43,097 bases of DNA from Prolixibacteraceae bacterium (GTDB lineage: Bacteria; Bacteroidota; Bacteroidia; Bacteroidales; Prolixibacteraceae): the NCBI GenBank assembly GCA_025355875.1, contig JANXYV010000146.1, positions 1-43,097 of the forward strand, written 5' to 3'. The notes below the pieces were generated by a model. It was given only the letters and a program-made list of their open reading frames with translations. It ran no database searches and was not told where the DNA came from. Numbering within the stretch: position 1 is the stretch's first letter; the number at the start of each line of letters is the position of its first letter. Below are positions 1 to 7,441 of this stretch, one piece after another. The position numbers were made by a program, and so were the translations under genes.

Positions 1-157
1 GAGTTAATACTTGGGTTACCCCCTATATACCCTTACAAGATAATCATCATTGACCAAATTACAAACTTTTCAAAGAACTGTTTTCTCTCAAATCTCATTA
101 AAATAAGGCCTTTCAGAAGATTCCTTAACTAAACGACATTGAAACCTGATCAGTAAA

Positions 158-745
158 TTAAAATCGGTATGCACAAAACACCTGAAGGGAAAACAACCAA
201 TCGTTATAGGCACCGAAATCGTATACTTTCGCTTCGCCACCCAGCTGCAAGCGGTTAGTAATCGGATAAATATAAGAGGCCGAGAATTGGTAATTGGAAA
301 GCGAAGTAGTGTTGGTAACGATATTCTTATCAGCACCTTTCGAAGTATTAGTGAGAAATGCCAGTCCGAAGCCGGTGCCAAGATAAAAATGGTCAACAAT
401 GCGCATTCTCACCAGCAGCATGGCTGGGATTACTTTGCGGGTAATCTCTCCTGAAGTGGCAGAAACAGCGGGGCTTGCTACTCTGAACATTGTATAGGAT
501 CCCGTCTCTGCACCCAGACTGAGCCGGTATTCAGGTTCCCAGAAAAACCGGAAGGAGAATCCGGCAAAATCTTTACTCAGGTTTTGGTTTCCATATTCCA
601 GGTTATCGATGTAGTGAGTCCAGCCGGTAACCAGCGACAAGGAGTAGCGGAGCGGCTTAACTGCAGCTTCATCCGTCTGTTGCGGAAAGGCGGCTAAAGC
701 GGTCAGGAGGAATATCAAAACAAAAGTTATATATTTTCTGGTCAT
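158..745 (-). CDS. small outer-membrane beta-barrel protein, function unknown
   Basis: This 195-residue protein starts with a Sec signal peptide (charged MTRK, then a hydrophobic stretch ending near AAFPQQ). The mature part alternates polar and aromatic/hydrophobic residues with many Gly, Tyr and Phe, and it ends in YRF; a terminal Phe is typical of outer-membrane barrels inserted by the Bam complex. The length would fit about eight strands. It is the last gene of a same-strand cluster, starting 4 nt after the stop of the GDPD-like lipoprotein gene, so the two are probably co-transcribed. No catalytic motif is visible. The barrel assignment is an inference from composition and the C-terminus, not a family match. 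Confidence 0.72.
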   Translation of the reverse strand: MTRKYITFVLIFLLTALAAFPQQTDEAAVKPLRYSLSLVTGWTHYIDNLEYGNQNLSKDFAGFSFRFFWEPEYRLSLGAETGSYTMFRVASPAVSATSGEITRKVIPAMLLVRMRIVDHFYLGTGFGLAFLTNTSKGADKNIVTNTTSLSNYQFSASYIYPITNRLQLGGEAKVYDFGAYNDWLFSLQVFCAYRF

Positions 746-749
746 ATCT

Positions 750-2009
750 CTACTTTTGAATGTAATGGTAATAGGTCACGACTGACGGGAAATTGGTCAG
801 CAGTCCGTCAAACTGTCCATGGTTGAGATAATCTTTGATCCATGCCGGATTGTCAATGGTCCAGCATATTACAGTCTTTCCCTCTGTGTGCATCTGTTCC
901 ACCAGGTTGTTCTGTGTGCCCATAGTCCATCGCGGCGCCCAGACTATTGAATTGGCTTTTCTTACATCGTCCACGGTCAGTTCACAAAGCGAAGGAACGT
1001 TCTGATAATCAGGATAATTCATCAGTTCATCTAAAACTTTGGTGGAAGGAATTCCCACTACGATCGTCACGTCCCTGCCTTTGTCGTGTGCCCGCTGCAG
1101 CATCTTTTGTTCAATCGGGATCACGACAGCCATGGCTTCCTTGTCTTCCTTCATGTCCAGGTACACAAAATTGAGATTGGTGCTGTCAATCGCAAAAGTC
1201 AGTGCAGCTTCGAGGGTGGGAATTTTCTCTCCGTGAATCAATCGAACAAAGTTGGACAATTCCTGCCATGAATATGCCTTGATATCGCCCGACAGCGGCC
1301 CTTTTTTGGTTAGGCGAATATTGACGTCGGAATCGTGGTAAAGAAAAGCTATTTTATCCCGGGTCAGACGTACATCCACCTCAATCCCGCTTGAACCCAG
1401 CTTTTCGGTGAAATTGATCATTTCAATGCTGTTTTCTGATACCGGAAGCCTGTCGGAAGTTCGTCCTCCTGAACGGTGGGCCAAAATATTGAATTTACTG
1501 TTTCTAACCTTATCGGAAAAAGGGCCGAGGTAGGAGAGGGTGAAGCTTTCATCAGGCGAATTGTCGCCATTGCCAAAAGCCCCGCGCATAACAATTTCTT
1601 GCGGGATTATTCCGTTAACGATTTCGCTGCCACCTTCGTTTTTAGCGATGGACATATTGCACAATCCGGTCCCGTCGCTGTAACCATTGCGCCAGTATCC
1701 CTCAAGAAGTATATCTGAATTCTGCGAACCAGCATTCATCACGAAATATATTCCGTTATAGCAGGCGAAGGTTAATGATTTACGGTTCCATTTTACAACA
1801 ATCGTATCTCCGAAACTGTTGGAATTGCCGTTGATACTATAAATTCCATCCATCACTGTTCTGGTTGCCAAACCAAGCGGTTTGGTTCCCTTCAGTATTG
1901 AATTGCCAGCTGAAGGAATGGGTACATCGTAATACTTGTTGCAACCGGCAGCAAGAAGTGAAAAAGCTATAATTAATATTTTCAGGTTCTTCATGTTTGT
2001 ATGCATCAT
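750..2009 (-). CDS. glycerophosphodiester phosphodiesterase-family lipoprotein
   Basis: The 419-residue protein has a lipobox (LLAAGC, Cys23), so it is predicted to be a lipoprotein. Residues about 30-165 form an N-terminal region that I do not recognise. From about residue 172 a GDPD TIM-barrel domain follows: HR at 178-179 in ILAHRSGG, the acidic pair E210/D212 in IEVDVRLT, and HD at 225-226 in FLYHD; a WTIDNP segment lies near the end. GDPD enzymes hydrolyse glycerophosphodiesters to glycerol-3-phosphate and an alcohol. The start codon overlaps the stop of the upstream gene (ATGA), which indicates translational coupling; an ATG five codons in is an alternative start. The context (barrel genes and a metallophosphoesterase) suggests phosphodiester breakdown at the envelope. 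Family is confident; the substrate is unknown. Confidence 0.86.
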   Translation of the reverse strand: MMHTNMKNLKILIIAFSLLAAGCNKYYDVPIPSAGNSILKGTKPLGLATRTVMDGIYSINGNSNSFGDTIVVKWNRKSLTFACYNGIYFVMNAGSQNSDILLEGYWRNGYSDGTGLCNMSIAKNEGGSEIVNGIIPQEIVMRGAFGNGDNSPDESFTLSYLGPFSDKVRNSKFNILAHRSGGRTSDRLPVSENSIEMINFTEKLGSSGIEVDVRLTRDKIAFLYHDSDVNIRLTKKGPLSGDIKAYSWQELSNFVRLIHGEKIPTLEAALTFAIDSTNLNFVYLDMKEDKEAMAVVIPIEQKMLQRAHDKGRDVTIVVGIPSTKVLDELMNYPDYQNVPSLCELTVDDVRKANSIVWAPRWTMGTQNNLVEQMHTEGKTVICWTIDNPAWIKDYLNHGQFDGLLTNFPSVVTYYHYIQK

Positions 2010-2746
2010 AGGATCCAGCTGAAAGATAATTCCGGAACGTGGTAATACCTGTTGAAGGTCGAAAATGTCAGCCAGACTGGCCAGTAGTATTTCACATAAC
2101 TGTCTTTAAAACCAATGATTAATACCTTATTTTTGTGCAATCGCTGTTCGATATAGAAGGCTACAGTATTACCATTATAAAAATTCTTTGAGATGGAGAG
2201 AGCATTTTCTCCGGTTCTGGTTTCAGCCGATGAGACTATAACAGCTTCGGTCTTCAGAGTGAAGATCATTTTTTTCGATTGCCAGCTTCCGGAGAAATTC
2301 GGGTAATGAAGCCAGGCCTTTGTGGTGTTATAAAAACCGAATTGTTTCAGTTGACCAAACACAAATGAGAGATCATAGCCAAATTTCAGCCCAAGATTAT
2401 CGACAGGAAAATTAATTCTCGGCCCAAAGCTTATCTGGTTGGATACAATGATCGACGAAAAGTCACCCTCAAGGGAGAAAATACCAGGCAATGAATAAAT
2501 TCCGTGATAGTCAAATAGTGGGGCCTGGAGGGCGGTTTCAATCATATCTTTTGGTGGCTGAACCATAGAGAATCCAATAGATGCTCTGTACTTTGTAATT
2601 TTGTCGGTCCGGGCCAAATGCATGCTGGGCATCTCCTGTCTTTCGTAAATCGAAGGCTCTTCCTGGGCGAATACCGGAATATATCCGGCAGATCCCAGCA
2701 GGAACAAAAGAATCAACCTTAATATATTCTTTCGGCTAAATTGCAT
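2006..2746 (-). CDS. exported protein, probable outer-membrane barrel, unknown function
   Basis: This 246-residue protein has a signal peptide (MQFSRKNILRLILLFLLG, cleavage probably after VFAQ). The rest is rich in amphipathic beta segments with aromatic residues (for example FGPRINFPV, FKDSYVKYYWPVWLTF) and ends FSWIL, compatible with a barrel but lacking the usual terminal Phe. No enzymatic motif is seen. It lies 34 nt after the metallophosphoesterase and overlaps the GDPD lipoprotein gene by 4 nt, so it is probably a structural partner in the same operon. I do not recognise the family. Confidence 0.68.
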   Translation of the reverse strand: MQFSRKNILRLILLFLLGSAGYIPVFAQEEPSIYERQEMPSMHLARTDKITKYRASIGFSMVQPPKDMIETALQAPLFDYHGIYSLPGIFSLEGDFSSIIVSNQISFGPRINFPVDNLGLKFGYDLSFVFGQLKQFGFYNTTKAWLHYPNFSGSWQSKKMIFTLKTEAVIVSSAETRTGENALSISKNFYNGNTVAFYIEQRLHKNKVLIIGFKDSYVKYYWPVWLTFSTFNRYYHVPELSFSWIL

Positions 2747-2780
2747 ATCAATTCACTCAATTTCCATGTGTTTGTCCAAT

Positions 2781-3716
2781 TTATAAATATAAGCAAATTT
2801 CAGAAATTGGGGTCAGTTCTCTTGAAAATCCCCTTAAGGTCACTTCAATCAAATTAGCTCTTCTTTTAATGATCAGGTAAAAAAATCTCGGCTTTATTTC
2901 CTGACGGATTAAATCCTTATGGCTGGCCTTATCACCAATATTCAGCGGCTGGTCAATTCCGCCTCCGCCTCCAATAACCAGAAAATGTTTTCCAGATGAG
3001 CCGTCAAAATACTCCAGGTTGTGCGAATGACCGGTCATGAAGAGCTTTGTTTTAGGCGAACTTTTAAAGTGAGGGACGAATGCCTCCTGAACTTTCACCG
3101 ATGAGCCAACCACTTTGCTGTTGCTGAAAGGGGAGTGGTGAGTACAAACAATAATCAACTTGATTGCAGAATCCACATCCAGCGAATCCATAACCGACTG
3201 ATACCATTTGGCCTGTTTATTCAGATTTGTTTCTGAAAGCTCGCCAAAATTGGAATTGAGCATCACAATAGCCATGGAGTCTGTCCGAATACAATATCCG
3301 GTTATAGGCGATTCCGGAAACCTTTTTAGATAATTGGTTATTCCTTCCCTGGAATTCATCAAATACTCATGGTTTCCTGGTATGGCGAAGACTTTGGTTC
3401 CTGCCTTCCGGAGATGAGACAGGAATGAATCAACATTGTTCCATTCGCTTTCTACAGAGGCTTTACCGACCAAGTCACCAAGCATAAACACATAACCATC
3501 ATTTTTCTTTTCTATTTCCCTGAAAAGTAGCTCTCTGCCTTCCACATTGTTGTGCATCTTTCGAATGATTTTCTCGATTGGCAATGGTTCCTGGCAATCG
3601 CTAATGAAATACAGGGCCGCGTTGCTTTGACCAGAAGCATATTGATATTCAATTAATATATTAAATATCAATAGCATGAAGAATATCCCTGACGATATAT
3701 TTCTATTTTTTTTCAA
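2781..3716 (-). CDS. exported calcineurin-like metallophosphoesterase
   Basis: The 311-residue protein shows the metallophosphoesterase blocks in order: ISDCQ (D40, Q42), GDLVG (D81), GNHEY (N115, H116), THHS (H193/H194) and GHSH (H230, H232). These ligate a two-metal centre that hydrolyses phosphomonoesters or diesters. The first block usually reads DxH; here it is DCQ. The N-terminus has KKNR followed by a hydrophobic segment ending near YASGQ, so it is probably exported. The start is TTG at 3716, directly after an in-frame TGA; the next ATG (3677) would remove the charged part of the signal peptide, so TTG is preferred. It is the first gene of the cluster running to position 158. Confidence 0.85.
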   Translation of the reverse strand: MKKNRNISSGIFFMLLIFNILIEYQYASGQSNAALYFISDCQEPLPIEKIIRKMHNNVEGRELLFREIEKKNDGYVFMLGDLVGKASVESEWNNVDSFLSHLRKAGTKVFAIPGNHEYLMNSREGITNYLKRFPESPITGYCIRTDSMAIVMLNSNFGELSETNLNKQAKWYQSVMDSLDVDSAIKLIIVCTHHSPFSNSKVVGSSVKVQEAFVPHFKSSPKTKLFMTGHSHNLEYFDGSSGKHFLVIGGGGGIDQPLNIGDKASHKDLIRQEIKPRFFYLIIKRRANLIEVTLRGFSRELTPISEICLYL

Positions 3717-3877
3717 TCACAATAGGTGTTAATTACAGCTTGATCTGGTTTGAAATGGCTACTTTCTATGCAGAAAGTAAAAATGTCTTATTTTATTGGT
3801 GTTATGTGGATTTTGCCAACAAATAGCCAACAATATTCAGTTAATCAAAAGCAACCAAAGGAAATATTAATTCGACA

Positions 3878-4073
3878 TTATAATCTATCAATCAATATTT
3901 TAACTCGATCTCTGACTTCTTTTTCATCTGGTAGGTTACTAAATGAAATCTGAAGCAGTTCTGATCGGCACGTGGCCTTCAATTTGTCACATAATTCATC
4001 AAAATTAGTGATAAAAACCGATTGATTGAAATCTTTTTGGCTCCAACCTGCCGGATCATTAAAAATGATTTTA
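3878..4073 (-). pseudogene. N-terminally truncated ORF fragment
   Basis: On the minus strand about 64 codons stay open from just after an in-frame TAA (about 4080) to a TAA at 3878-3880. The translation (FNDPAGWSQKDFNQSVF, later FDELCDKLKATC and LPDEKEVRDRVKILIDRL) has ordinary protein composition and codon use but contains no Met and no plausible start. It looks like the 3' end of a gene whose 5' part has been lost. It sits in the gap of about 460 bp between the metallophosphoesterase and higB. The family is not recognised. The plus-strand ORF over the same bases has poorer composition. Confidence 0.45.
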
Positions 4074-4126
4074 TTTTATGCTTAGATGGGATAGACTTAA
4101 AGATATTTTGCTTTTTAGAAATTATT

Positions 4127-4157
4127 TTTGCAATTCAAAATATTACTTCTAACTTTG
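4127..4157 (+). promoter_or_regulatory. Bacteroidota-type promoter for higBA
   Basis: TTTG at 4127-4130, a 19-nt spacer, then TAACTTTG at 4150-4157. This is a full match to the primary sigma consensus of Bacteroidota (TTTG, 17-23 nt, TAnnTTTG). The ATG of higB lies 21 nt further on. Confidence 0.6.
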
Positions 4158-4177
4158 TATCGTAAACAAAAAAGCAA

Positions 4178-4471
4178 ATGAGGGTTATTGCACACCGAAC
4201 ATTGGTAGAATTTTATACGGACAGACCAGATTCCAAAACGGCAATAGAGAACTGGTATACTAAAACCACTTCTGCAGAATGGCAATCTTTTGCTGACGTT
4301 AAAAAGGATTTCAATAGTGTTGATAGCGTGGGAAACCAACACTACGTTTTCAATTTAAAAGGGAACGATTACCGCTTGGTTGTATTGATCAAATTTCAGA
4401 TAAAGATGGTTTACATCCGCTTTATCGGTATGCATAACGAATATGATAAAATTGACTGTACTAATATTTAG
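4178..4471 (+). CDS. higB: HigB-family type II toxin (mRNA interferase)
   Basis: The 97-residue protein matches the HigB toxin family by its overall pattern: VIAHRTLVEFY near the start, a W-rich helix (AIENWYTKTTSAEWQSF), VFNLKGNDYRLVVLI in the central sheet and VYIRFIGMHNEYDKI at the end. HigB toxins have a RelE-like fold and cut mRNA on the ribosome. The C-terminal H-x-x-Y element is present. It comes first in the operon, four nt before the antitoxin, the usual higBA order. The length is full for the family (about 95-110). Regulation is probably by HigA-HigB binding at the promoter just upstream. Confidence 0.88.
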   Translation: MRVIAHRTLVEFYTDRPDSKTAIENWYTKTTSAEWQSFADVKKDFNSVDSVGNQHYVFNLKGNDYRLVVLIKFQIKMVYIRFIGMHNEYDKIDCTNI

Positions 4472-4474
4472 GAT

Positions 4475-4846
4475 ATGACAAAAATAGAAAACGAAATCCA
4501 GTACAAAGCCTCAATGGAGAGAATAGAGGAACTGTTACCTTTGGTTACAGATGATACTCCTTTGACTGATAAGAACCTGGTGGAACTGGAATTGCTTTCG
4601 AATCTGGTTGCCGATTATGATGAGGCTCACTACCCAATAAAAACTCCTTCGCTATCCGAGGTTTTGAAGCTGAAGATGTATGAAAAGGATATGACCCAAA
4701 CAATGTTGTCTGAAATCATTGGGGTAAGCCCCTCGCGCATTAGTGAATACCTCACCGGCAAAAGCGAACCAACGTTGAAGGTTGCTCGCATGATCAGTGT
4801 AAAACTGGATATTAGCCCTTCAATTGTCCTTGGAGTGGGAGCCTAA
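4475..4846 (+). CDS. higA: HigA-family antitoxin, XRE-type HTH
   Basis: The 123-residue protein has an acidic N-terminal part (residues 1-60, ELLPLVTDDTPLTDKNLVELELL) and a C-terminal helix-turn-helix of the XRE/HigA type (about 62-120: LKLKMYEKDMTQTMLSEI, then GVSPSRISEYLTGKSEPTL). It should neutralise HigB and repress the operon. It starts 4 nt after higB. Its last 35 bases overlap, tail to tail, the end of the gene on the opposite strand, and its stop codon lies inside the left arm of a 13-bp hairpin. Confidence 0.87.
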   Translation: MTKIENEIQYKASMERIEELLPLVTDDTPLTDKNLVELELLSNLVADYDEAHYPIKTPSLSEVLKLKMYEKDMTQTMLSEIIGVSPSRISEYLTGKSEPTLKVARMISVKLDISPSIVLGVGA

Positions 4847-6005
4847 AATATATGTCAAGTTTATACCGGTAAAAACGTGACATATATTTTTTCCTTAGCC
4901 TTTCAACTAAGGTTTTCCTATCATCATCATCCAGTAGATCATCTTCAACCTGGATTAATGGATCATACCAATCAATTTTGTGTTTAGCCCAACTAAGCCA
5001 ATCGTTTAGTTCAGCATTTAAATTCAGATTTTTCTGTGCATTTTGTGCTACAATTTCTACGTATTCTCTAATAAAATGGGCATGTTGCAACCGGATTGCC
5101 TGATTAAGAAGGTCCGCAACAGCATTTAACTCTGCCTGCTTACGTGCTAATAATTCCTTTCGTTTTTGTTCGGCCTCTAATTCAATTTGACGTTTTCGTT
5201 CATTTTCCGCCCATATATCGCTTAACCTTTTACATTTCAATTCAATGTAAATCAGGATATCCAGCAATTTTTCTTCAATTAATATTTTCCCATCGGTCCA
5301 ATCTTTAGTGTTATATGGGTTTGATGAGAATACAAATATGCCTGATGGCGAATACACTTGATTTGGATAAGGATCTAATACTTTCGTGACAGTCGATTTC
5401 TCCCTTAAACCAAATTCAAAGTGAACTCCATAAATCAACCCGTTAACCCGGCTATGTTTGTAATCAATTTTATGACCTCTTGCATACAGAAGTTTAATAA
5501 AAGCATCCATGAATCGTAATGCCCGAGGAATATTTGAAGGCGCAACTTTAATTTTCAATTCACTTGATTTTGTCTCAACAAAGCCATTATAAATAAAGCG
5601 CTCATTCTTTTTTTGTAGAAGCGAATTTTGTGCCTGGACTACCAAAGGGTCTGGACTTGTTAGCCTTTCCGGAACTTTTAACGGTAATTTTGGATTGTTT
5701 AGATACTCTACTTTTAGAATTGATTTTGGTGTTTTTTCATTTTCGACATAATTGCCATCATCATCCCGGTAACGAAGATTTATATTTCCTTGATCTTTAG
5801 TGATGGGAGGTAGTTTTGTTTTTACAACTTTATATCCATATTGGATTTTCTGCCAATATCCTAATTGAGGCATTGGAATTGAATGTTTTTTACAAATCTT
5901 GCGAAGTCCATTGTCCGAAATATTATACTTTTTCGCCAGCCTTGACATTGGCTCCGACCAAACCAGATTGTAAAGTTCTTCCCTTGTAAATTCTAGTTTT
6001 TCCAT
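4812..6005 (-). CDS. uncharacterised protein with N-terminal HTH-like module and coiled coil
   Basis: About 397 residues from the ATG at 6005. The N-terminus reads FTREELYNLVWSEPMSRLAK then YNISDNGLRKICKKHSIPMP and LGYWQKI, a conserved-looking module with the character of a helix-turn-helix (SRLAKKYNISDNGLRKICKK). The middle (about 130-260) is mixed alpha/beta with no catalytic motif that I recognise. About 265-300 is a strongly charged coiled coil (ENERKRQIELEAEQKRKELL). An ATG at 6041 would add 12 residues, but a perfect minus-10-like TAATTTTG (minus strand, 6036-6029) lies between the two, favouring 6005. The final residues overlap higA and its hairpin, so the native 3' end may have been altered. 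I do not know its function; genes of this look tend to occur in islands. Confidence 0.7.
   Translation of the reverse strand: MEKLEFTREELYNLVWSEPMSRLAKKYNISDNGLRKICKKHSIPMPQLGYWQKIQYGYKVVKTKLPPITKDQGNINLRYRDDDGNYVENEKTPKSILKVEYLNNPKLPLKVPERLTSPDPLVVQAQNSLLQKKNERFIYNGFVETKSSELKIKVAPSNIPRALRFMDAFIKLLYARGHKIDYKHSRVNGLIYGVHFEFGLREKSTVTKVLDPYPNQVYSPSGIFVFSSNPYNTKDWTDGKILIEEKLLDILIYIELKCKRLSDIWAENERKRQIELEAEQKRKELLARKQAELNAVADLLNQAIRLQHAHFIREYVEIVAQNAQKNLNLNAELNDWLSWAKHKIDWYDPLIQVEDDLLDDDDRKTLVERLRKKYMSRFYRYKLDIYFRLPLQGQLKG
4845..4890 (+). terminator. hairpin terminator after higA
   Basis: AAAATATATGTCA (4845-4857) pairs perfectly over 13 bp with TGACATATATTTT (4878-4890), around a 20-nt loop that itself contains taccggta, and a T run follows on the plus strand. 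It begins in the higA stop codon. It also lies inside the coding end of the convergent gene, so it could act in both directions. Confidence 0.65.
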
Positions 6006-6028
6006 CGTTTTAGATTTAACAGTTTTCC

Positions 6029-6036
6029 CAAAATTA
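6029..6036 (-). promoter_or_regulatory. minus-7 element TAATTTTG before the HTH-like gene
   Basis: TAATTTTG fits TAnnTTTG exactly and lies 23 nt before the ATG at 6005. No clear TTTG sits at the usual distance upstream (TTTC is present), so this is a partial match. Confidence 0.35.
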
Positions 6037-6042
6037 AGCATT

Positions 6043-6073
6043 AAAAAACCGCCTTCTGAAAGAAAGCGGTTTT
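6043..6073 (-). terminator. rho-independent terminator after the DUF6266 gene
   Basis: On the minus strand AAAACCGC (6073-6066) pairs perfectly with GCGGTTTT (6052-6045) and is followed by a run of T (6048-6043). It lies 22 nt after the stop of the DUF6266 gene and before the HTH-like gene, separating the two transcripts. Confidence 0.75.
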
Positions 6074-6095
6074 ACAAATCTTTTGCCTGAATCGA

Positions 6096-6740
6096 TTAAT
6101 CGTACACAACAACCGGACCTGCATAAACACTGTTCGACAGAACAGATTGGTTAGCGTTCTGAAAACCAATGTAACAGTGAACCTCATCACCGGCAAAAGT
6201 AGCAGGAACTTCAACCACCTGATTGCCCGTAGACCTGTCATTGCCTCCAACCACTGTAATTGCCAGTTGCTTGGCGGGATTGAATACAACCAACAGAACT
6301 TTGTCGTTAGCACTTGCATTTGCATCCTGCGAATTATCCTGCCAGGTAAATTCAACCTGATTTGGGGTTGCAGATTGGATTTGCGGATTCAATGCTCCAG
6401 GAAGAGAACCACGGGAGACCAGAGCGCTGGCATAATCAATGAAATACTCTGGATAAACACCGGTAAGGGCGTTGTTGAGGTTGTACGACATAGCGCTGTT
6501 AAAAGCAGTCATTTTCACAGCGTAATTCTTGAAGCCGACGCGCAAGAATGCGGTTAATGGCTGCAAGAATTTGAGAGCAGCACCAAACCGGGCTCGCTGG
6601 TCCAGTTGTGCTTCTGTTTTTGGATTCGAAATACTGGCAGCTTTACTACGCATATAATCTATGCCTTTCCAGTTGCCCCCGATGACTGTCCCGACCTTGC
6701 CGGAGAAGCCACCTAAAATGCCTTGTTTAATCGTGCCCAT
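6096..6740 (-). CDS. DUF6266 family protein
   Basis: 214 residues from the ATG at 6740. The start MGTIKQGILGGFSGKVGTVI followed by GNWKGIDYMRSKA is the characteristic N-terminus of DUF6266, a family found in Bacteroidota with no known function. The middle contains a hydrophobic/aromatic region (FLQPLTAFLRVGFKNYA) and the C-terminal half is beta-rich with a fibronectin/Ig-like look (VEFTWQDNSQDANASANDKV, VHCYIGFQN). The reading frame is open upstream to 7031, but that extension is of different composition, and the family start settles the choice. No signal peptide is seen. It is followed by its own terminator and stands next to mobile-element remains. Confidence 0.83.
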   Translation of the reverse strand: MGTIKQGILGGFSGKVGTVIGGNWKGIDYMRSKAASISNPKTEAQLDQRARFGAALKFLQPLTAFLRVGFKNYAVKMTAFNSAMSYNLNNALTGVYPEYFIDYASALVSRGSLPGALNPQIQSATPNQVEFTWQDNSQDANASANDKVLLVVFNPAKQLAITVVGGNDRSTGNQVVEVPATFAGDEVHCYIGFQNANQSVLSNSVYAGPVVVYD

Positions 6741-7112
6741 GGCAGTAATTTTAAATTGTTTGTACTTGGACTTGGTACGGACTTGACACGACCCAAACCC
6801 GACCTTGTCCTTATCTGATCTAAGATATTGCAATAATTGGGCAATGCCTGATATTGAAAATGCTATGCGTTTGGATGCGTTCTTTTGCAGTGACAATATT
6901 TCTACGGTCATGTTTGATTGTTTCCCGGCAATCAGTTTAAAGGAAACCCTTAAAAATCCTTTTTGGAAAAACGAAATGGCAAATTTCGGGTATGATGATG
7001 ATGTGCTGTTGGAATGGGAAATAACTGGCACCGGTAGGTGCGTGGGCAGTTATTCTCATTTCAACAGCAAGCCGAAGCTGAATGTGCGGAAATCGATTGC
7101 TTAAACTACAAA
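6741..7112 (-). other. 372-bp stretch without an identifiable gene
   Basis: Both strands are open here: a minus-strand extension of the DUF6266 frame to 7031, and a plus-strand frame from a TTG at 6805 to 7104. Neither has a recognisable family, a good start or convincing composition. Just before the DUF6266 start the minus strand has short repeated units (AAGTCC twice within 20 nt). It may be a long leader or decayed DNA. Confidence 0.4.
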
Positions 7113-7441
7113 CTATTCTTGGTCAGCAAAAAAGTTGGTGATTTCGAAAATAGCTGATTTTAAGCCTTCAATTCGTCCTCGAATCTTTTCACGGGTAGCC
7201 TTTTTATCTGTGTCGTTATTTAAGAGGCGAGACTCTAATTCGCGGATTTGATTTGAAAATGATGTAAGTAGTGGATTAATATCTATCTCTCCGGGAGGTA
7301 ATACCGGTTTAATTTTCCCTTTATAGCTTAAATCGACGATTTTCAGGTATTCCTTAAAGTTCTTCAAATAATTCAGATCACCGACAATGTATTCGAGTGT
7401 TTTAAATTGAATGTACTTAAACTGCTTTTGAGTTGGTTCAA
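7113..7441 (-). pseudogene. orphan C-terminal gene fragment joined to an IS21 remnant
   Basis: A minus-strand frame opens after a TGA at about 7443 and runs to a stop at 7113 (about 108 codons). It reads QKQFKYIQFKTLEYIVGDLN, then LKIVDLSYKGKIKPVLPPGE and a charged helical end (IRELESRLLNNDTDKKATRE). Only TTG codons (for example 7367, giving 84 residues) could serve as starts. The first part overlaps, in another frame, the degenerate end of the istA fragment. The simplest reading is the 3' end of a gene truncated by a deletion next to the IS. The family is not recognised. Confidence 0.45.

Noticed and set aside
3750-3953. Plus-strand 67-codon frame
   Set aside because: The opposite strand has the better coding fragment (3878-4073).
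6041-6355. Minus-strand frame of 104 codons
   Set aside because: It overlaps the DUF6266 gene in another frame and runs through its terminator.
6741-7031. N-terminal extension of the DUF6266 frame
   Set aside because: The family starts at the internal Met (6740); the extra 97 codons differ in composition and match nothing known to me.
6805-7104. Plus-strand 99-codon frame
   Set aside because: It starts with TTG, has no recognisable family and lies in a stretch open on both strands; kept only as part of the gap note.
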